Origin: UBA3076 sp964646435
GTDB taxonomy: Bacteria > Desulfobacterota > Dissulfuribacteria > Dissulfuribacterales > UBA3076
Direction of reading: 5' to 3'
Assembly: GCA_964646435.1 (NCBI GenBank)
Contig: CAZYEJ010000065.1
Coordinates: forward strand, 1-8,234
Length of the DNA: 8,234 bases
Made by a program: the position numbers and the translations under genes. Positions 5,876 to 8,234 of this stretch are shown piece after piece. Position 1 is the stretch's first letter. Every line of letters starts with the position of its first letter. Below the pieces are notes generated by a model that worked only from the letters and a program-made list of their open reading frames with translations, did no database searches and was not told where the DNA came from.

Positions 5876-5919
5876 TTCTCTTTTTTTTGATTCTTGCTAA
5901 ACCAGGTTTTGGTCACGCC

Positions 5920-5968
5920 TTTCGACGCATCGTCTGCGTGCGGACACGCACAGGTAGGTCGGTCGAAA
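5920..5968. repeat. Two-tier hairpin in the endoQ-hisI gap
   Basis: An outer stem, TTTCGAC (5920-5926) with GTCGAAA (5962-5968), encloses an inner perfect hairpin TGCGTG-CGGA-CACGCA (5935-5950). No T-run follows on either strand, so a standard terminator is unlikely. It may be a REP-like element or a structured RNA segment between the two transcription units. The rest of the 269-bp gap holds no gene. Confidence 0.5.
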
Positions 5969-6058
5969 TCATCGGCAGTCTGCGTTGGTGATATGAGGCT
6001 ATCGTCAGGGGACTTGGTAGATGGTACTGGGGTGGCTAACTAAAAAAGCATTTCCAAG

Positions 6059-7369
6059 CTAAAACAGATCCATTTGTACTGCCTTGTCTTTCCCCGATGC
6101 CTTTGCCCTTGAGCCACGCGATTCTTTCCTTTCCTCTTCGGAAAAGATGCTGATCTTTCCATAGAGTCCGTCGTAACCGGGACTTATTTTTATCTCACCC
6201 TTTCTCATGCGCAGTATTCCTTCCAGGATCCTTTCCGGTACAAAGTGCTGGAGCTCCTCCTCACTCTTCCAGAGGAGTAAATTCATCTCAGATTCTCCAA
6301 GCTGAATCAGTCTCTGATACTCTTTTTTTACTCTACCTGTGATGCTTCGTATGCCAAATGTCTCAGCGATAATCTCCTCAAGCGGTACAAGGTGTACACA
6401 GGGCTTTGCAGCTTCAGGAATAAAGCCTTCAGGCCTGTCAGCAAGCTCCTCTATCCGGTGCAGGACACCCACTGTGAGATTCTGGCCACATACCGGACAC
6501 TTGCCTCTATGCTCAATAGTCTCCTGTGGTTTCATACAGATATTGCAGGCCCTGTGACCATCCAAGTGATATTTACCTTCTTCCGGAAAAAACTCGATAG
6601 TCCCATCAAAGCCACGGCCCGGGTCCTTGATAGCAGCAATAATTGCTTCATAGGTAGGCTCGCAGGAAAAGCAATTTGCTTCCCTTGCCAGCTTAGGGGG
6701 GGAATGGGCATCGGAATTTGAAAGCAGGGTATATTGATCCAGGGCGGATAGACGCCAGTTCATCTGAGGATCTGAAGAGAGTCCGGTCTCCAGGGCGAAA
6801 ATATGCTCGCTCTGTTCCTCAAAGCACTCTTCCAGTGTGTCAAAGCCGGATTTTGCACCGAACAGAGAAAACCATGGAGTCCAGATATGTGCCGGCAGTA
6901 CAAAGCAGTCAGGTGATACGTCCATTATTATTCTGACAAGTTCCTTTACCGGAAAGCCGAGGATTGGACGCCCATCTGAAGTGATGTTCCCTATTGAACC
7001 AACACGGTCCTGAATCTCTTCTACCACCTGGAAATCAGGTGCAAAAAAAACCGTATGTATCCTGCGACTTTTCCCGCCCTGGGTAAAAATGTTGGACACC
7101 TCAGAAGTAAGGATGAATTTTGTACCCTCAGGGTCGTCTTTGCAGACATAGAGTCCTGTGCCCTCAGGCTCCAATTCCTCCCTCAATTCTTCAAGATACC
7201 CCGGATGGGTGAAGTCACCCGTGCCGACAACGGATAATCCTTTCTGCTTGGCGAAACGATTAATAATACCCGGATGCATATCAGGACTTGTTGCCCTGCT
7301 GAAGTGGGAATGAACGTGAAAATCAGCAAGAAAAGCACCTTGTTTCCATTGAAAAACCGGATTAGTCAT
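6059..7369 (-). CDS. PHP-domain DNA repair nuclease, EndoQ-type
   Basis: A 436-residue protein matching the endonuclease Q family (TIGR00375-like PHP proteins), whose studied members cut DNA 5' of deaminated bases and abasic sites. The PHP metal site is visible: HVHSHFS (18-24), GTGDFTHPG (49-57), Glu90, His105, PAHIWTPWFS (159-168) with His161, Glu194, and SDAHS (219-223). A four-cysteine zinc knuckle follows (Cys275, 278, 291, 294), as in EndoQ, then a helical region (~325-395) and a basic, Ser/Lys-rich linker. The protein ends in QMDLF (432-436), matching the bacterial sliding-clamp binding consensus. The ATG at 7369 is backed by AAGGAG (7384-7379, minus strand). Five 8-bp repeats lie immediately upstream. 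Family assignment is firm; substrate range is inferred from relatives. Confidence 0.88.
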   Translation of the reverse strand: MTNPVFQWKQGAFLADFHVHSHFSRATSPDMHPGIINRFAKQKGLSVVGTGDFTHPGYLEELREELEPEGTGLYVCKDDPEGTKFILTSEVSNIFTQGGKSRRIHTVFFAPDFQVVEEIQDRVGSIGNITSDGRPILGFPVKELVRIIMDVSPDCFVLPAHIWTPWFSLFGAKSGFDTLEECFEEQSEHIFALETGLSSDPQMNWRLSALDQYTLLSNSDAHSPPKLAREANCFSCEPTYEAIIAAIKDPGRGFDGTIEFFPEEGKYHLDGHRACNICMKPQETIEHRGKCPVCGQNLTVGVLHRIEELADRPEGFIPEAAKPCVHLVPLEEIIAETFGIRSITGRVKKEYQRLIQLGESEMNLLLWKSEEELQHFVPERILEGILRMRKGEIKISPGYDGLYGKISIFSEEERKESRGSRAKASGKDKAVQMDLF

Positions 7370-7380
7370 TTCAAACCTCT

Positions 7381-7420
7381 CCTTAATTCCTTAATTCCTC
7401 AATTCCTCAATTCCTCAATT
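7381..7420. repeat. Five tandem copies of an 8-bp repeat upstream of endoQ
   Basis: CCTTAATT occurs twice (7381-7396), then CCTCAATT three times (7397-7420), with no gaps. On the minus strand each unit reads AATT followed by AAGG or GAGG, so the unit nearest the gene supplies part of the ribosome-binding site of the EndoQ-type gene. Copy number could vary by slippage. Confidence 0.85.
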
Positions 7421-7432
7421 ATTAGGCTCTAT

Positions 7433-7483
7433 ATAGTGCCTGAACGAAAACCCCAAATTTTGTTTTCTCAATTAGGTCGTGGA
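7433..7483. repeat. Direct repeat, copy 1
   Basis: This 51-base segment begins ATAGTGCCTGAACG and recurs at 8183-8234 in the same orientation. The copies differ by one C/T change, one G/A change and one inserted T. It contains the motif GTGCCTGAACG (7436-7446), which resembles the arms of the nearby hairpin. Confidence 0.85.
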
Positions 7484-7543
7484 CAATTAACATATTAAGA
7501 TTACTTCTTTTTCAAATCTAACATTCAAAATTTAGAATTTAAA

Positions 7544-7578
7544 ATTGTGTCTGAATGGTTTTTTCATTCAGACACAAT
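7544..7578. repeat. Perfect 14-bp stem hairpin
   Basis: ATTGTGTCTGAATG (7544-7557) pairs perfectly with CATTCAGACACAAT (7565-7578) around the loop GTTTTTT. It lies in AT-rich non-coding DNA upstream of both divergent genes. Its arms carry GTGTCTGAATG, a variant of the motif in the two flanking direct repeats, which suggests a REP-like family. No T-run follows, so it is not a standard terminator. Confidence 0.8.
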
Positions 7579-7798
7579 ATAACACCTTTGTAGCAAGAGG
7601 CTCCAGTAAAACCTAATATTTTACTGAATACTCGTTAGGCAATTTTTTTCTCCTCTATGGATATCAAGTATTGACCGCTGGGATACAAAAGTTTAGCTTA
7701 GCATATGATTCTGCTGAAAATACCCTGTGCCTGCGGCGTTGTATAAGAGCTGAAAGCCTGAAGCTGAAAGCTAAAAGGGATTGATTTGCGATGGCTTT

Positions 7799-7827
7799 TT
7801 GAGCAAAATCACTTTTTTCAGCATAAT
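7799..7827 (+). promoter_or_regulatory. Possible promoter of the small gene at 7868
   Basis: TTGAGC (7799-7804, 4/6 match) and CATAAT (7822-7827, 5/6 match) are separated by 17 bp. Transcription would start near 7834, giving a leader of about 34 bases that carries AGGAG. Confidence 0.45.
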
Positions 7828-7867
7828 TATATTCTGCTAACAAATAAATATGTTTCAGGAGAAAGCT

Positions 7868-8137
7868 GTGCAGGATGAATTAGGACTATACTACAATCCA
7901 ATCCTTGAAAATAAAAAAATACGCATGTATGTTCAATCCGGCTCTGATAACATAGAATTCAGGATGTGGAATGCGGATGATCCCGGCATGTGGGATGACC
8001 ATGGCTGGGTTGAATGGCCTGCAATTCAGCAGGCAGCTGATTTTTATAAGAAAGAAGGGAGGGGAAAGCCCCCGCTTCATCTATATGATATTGAAATAGC
8101 TGAACGTTTGCTGAAAGATAGTTTGTTAATTAAGTAA
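7868..8137 (+). CDS. Small acidic-aromatic protein of unknown function
   Basis: An 89-residue soluble protein without signal peptide or membrane segment. It shows NKKIRMYV (residues 15-22), DNIEFRMWN (27-35), a tryptophan-rich DPGMWDDHGWVEW (38-50) and a C-terminal YDIEIAERLLKDS (73-85). The pattern resembles short conserved hypothetical proteins of Desulfobacterota, but I cannot assign a family or function. I chose the GTG at 7868 because AGGAG (7857-7861) sits six bases ahead. The in-frame ATG at 7850 has no ribosome-binding site and would place that AGGAG inside the gene. The gene stands alone between two copies of a direct repeat, divergent from the EndoQ-type gene, with its own promoter-like sequence. 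Confidence 0.7.
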   Translation: MQDELGLYYNPILENKKIRMYVQSGSDNIEFRMWNADDPGMWDDHGWVEWPAIQQAADFYKKEGRGKPPLHLYDIEIAERLLKDSLLIK

Positions 8138-8182
8138 CTCTTAACCTCTGAACCCAGAACCTGTGAACGCCTTCATATTTAA

Positions 8183-8234
8183 ATAGTGCCTGAACGAAAA
8201 CCCCAAATTTTGTTTTTTCAATTTAGGTCATGGA
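8183..8234. repeat. Direct repeat, copy 2 (cut by window end)
   Basis: This is the second copy of the segment at 7433-7483, about 750 bp to the right in the same orientation and nearly identical. The window ends inside it, so its full length is unknown. It contains GTGCCTGAACG at 8186-8196. Confidence 0.85.

Larger units (their letters stand above)
7484..7867. other. Non-coding repeat-rich stretch before the small gene
   Basis: About 380 bases with no supported gene. It holds AT-rich near-repeats of TTCAAA/AATTTA type (7511-7544), the perfect hairpin at 7544-7578, a purine-rich GCTGAAAGC-type repeat (7750-7772), and the promoter of the downstream small gene. Confidence 0.6.

Noticed and set aside
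7381..7420. CRISPR-like array
   Set aside because: Units are 8 bp with no spacers; it is a simple tandem repeat. No CRISPR array is seen anywhere in the window.

Overview
The window looks like chromosomal DNA of a Gram-negative anaerobe, most likely a Desulfobacterota (deltaproteobacterial) relative. This is an inference. It rests on the lipobox-bearing envelope protein, the EndoQ-type PHP nuclease, the RsbRD-like sensor domain, and dispersed palindromic repeats of a kind I associate with that group. No 16S rRNA or single diagnostic marker is present.

Left part (1-2091, all + strand): a 156-bp imperfect palindromic repeat precedes a small lipoprotein gene. That gene overlaps coaBC, the bifunctional coenzyme A biosynthesis gene. 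A tRNA-Leu(CAA) gene follows directly, with its own promoter starting at the base after the coaBC stop and a textbook intrinsic terminator behind it.

Middle part (about 2052-3913): this stretch is bounded on the left by the intact tRNA-Leu and on the right by a second copy of the tRNA 3' half (55 of 57 bases identical). That is the footprint of a tRNA-targeted integrative element. The enclosed DNA is gene-poor and repeat-rich. It has one confident gene, a protein with an RsbRD-like N-terminus and a histidine-kinase phosphoacceptor (HisKA) domain but no ATPase domain. No integrase remains, so it reads as a decayed island.

Right part (3935-7369, all - strand): transcription runs right to left through a PHP-domain DNA-repair nuclease of the EndoQ type, a 269-bp gap with a hairpin, then the compact set hisI-hisG-engB. 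HisI and HisG act in histidine biosynthesis (HisG step 1, HisI step 3). EngB is a ribosome-assembly GTPase that seems translationally coupled to hisG. The EndoQ-like protein ends in QMDLF, a match to the bacterial sliding-clamp binding motif. Its ribosome-binding region abuts five tandem copies of an 8-bp repeat.

Far right (7370-8234): a repeat-rich stretch carries two near-identical ~51-bp direct repeats about 750 bp apart, plus a perfect 14-bp stem hairpin built on a related motif. Between them lies one small + strand gene of unknown function with its own promoter and ribosome-binding site. The window ends inside the second direct repeat.

Most interesting points: the tRNA-Leu bounded relic island, the ATPase-less HisKA protein inside it, the clamp motif on EndoQ, and the repeat families.
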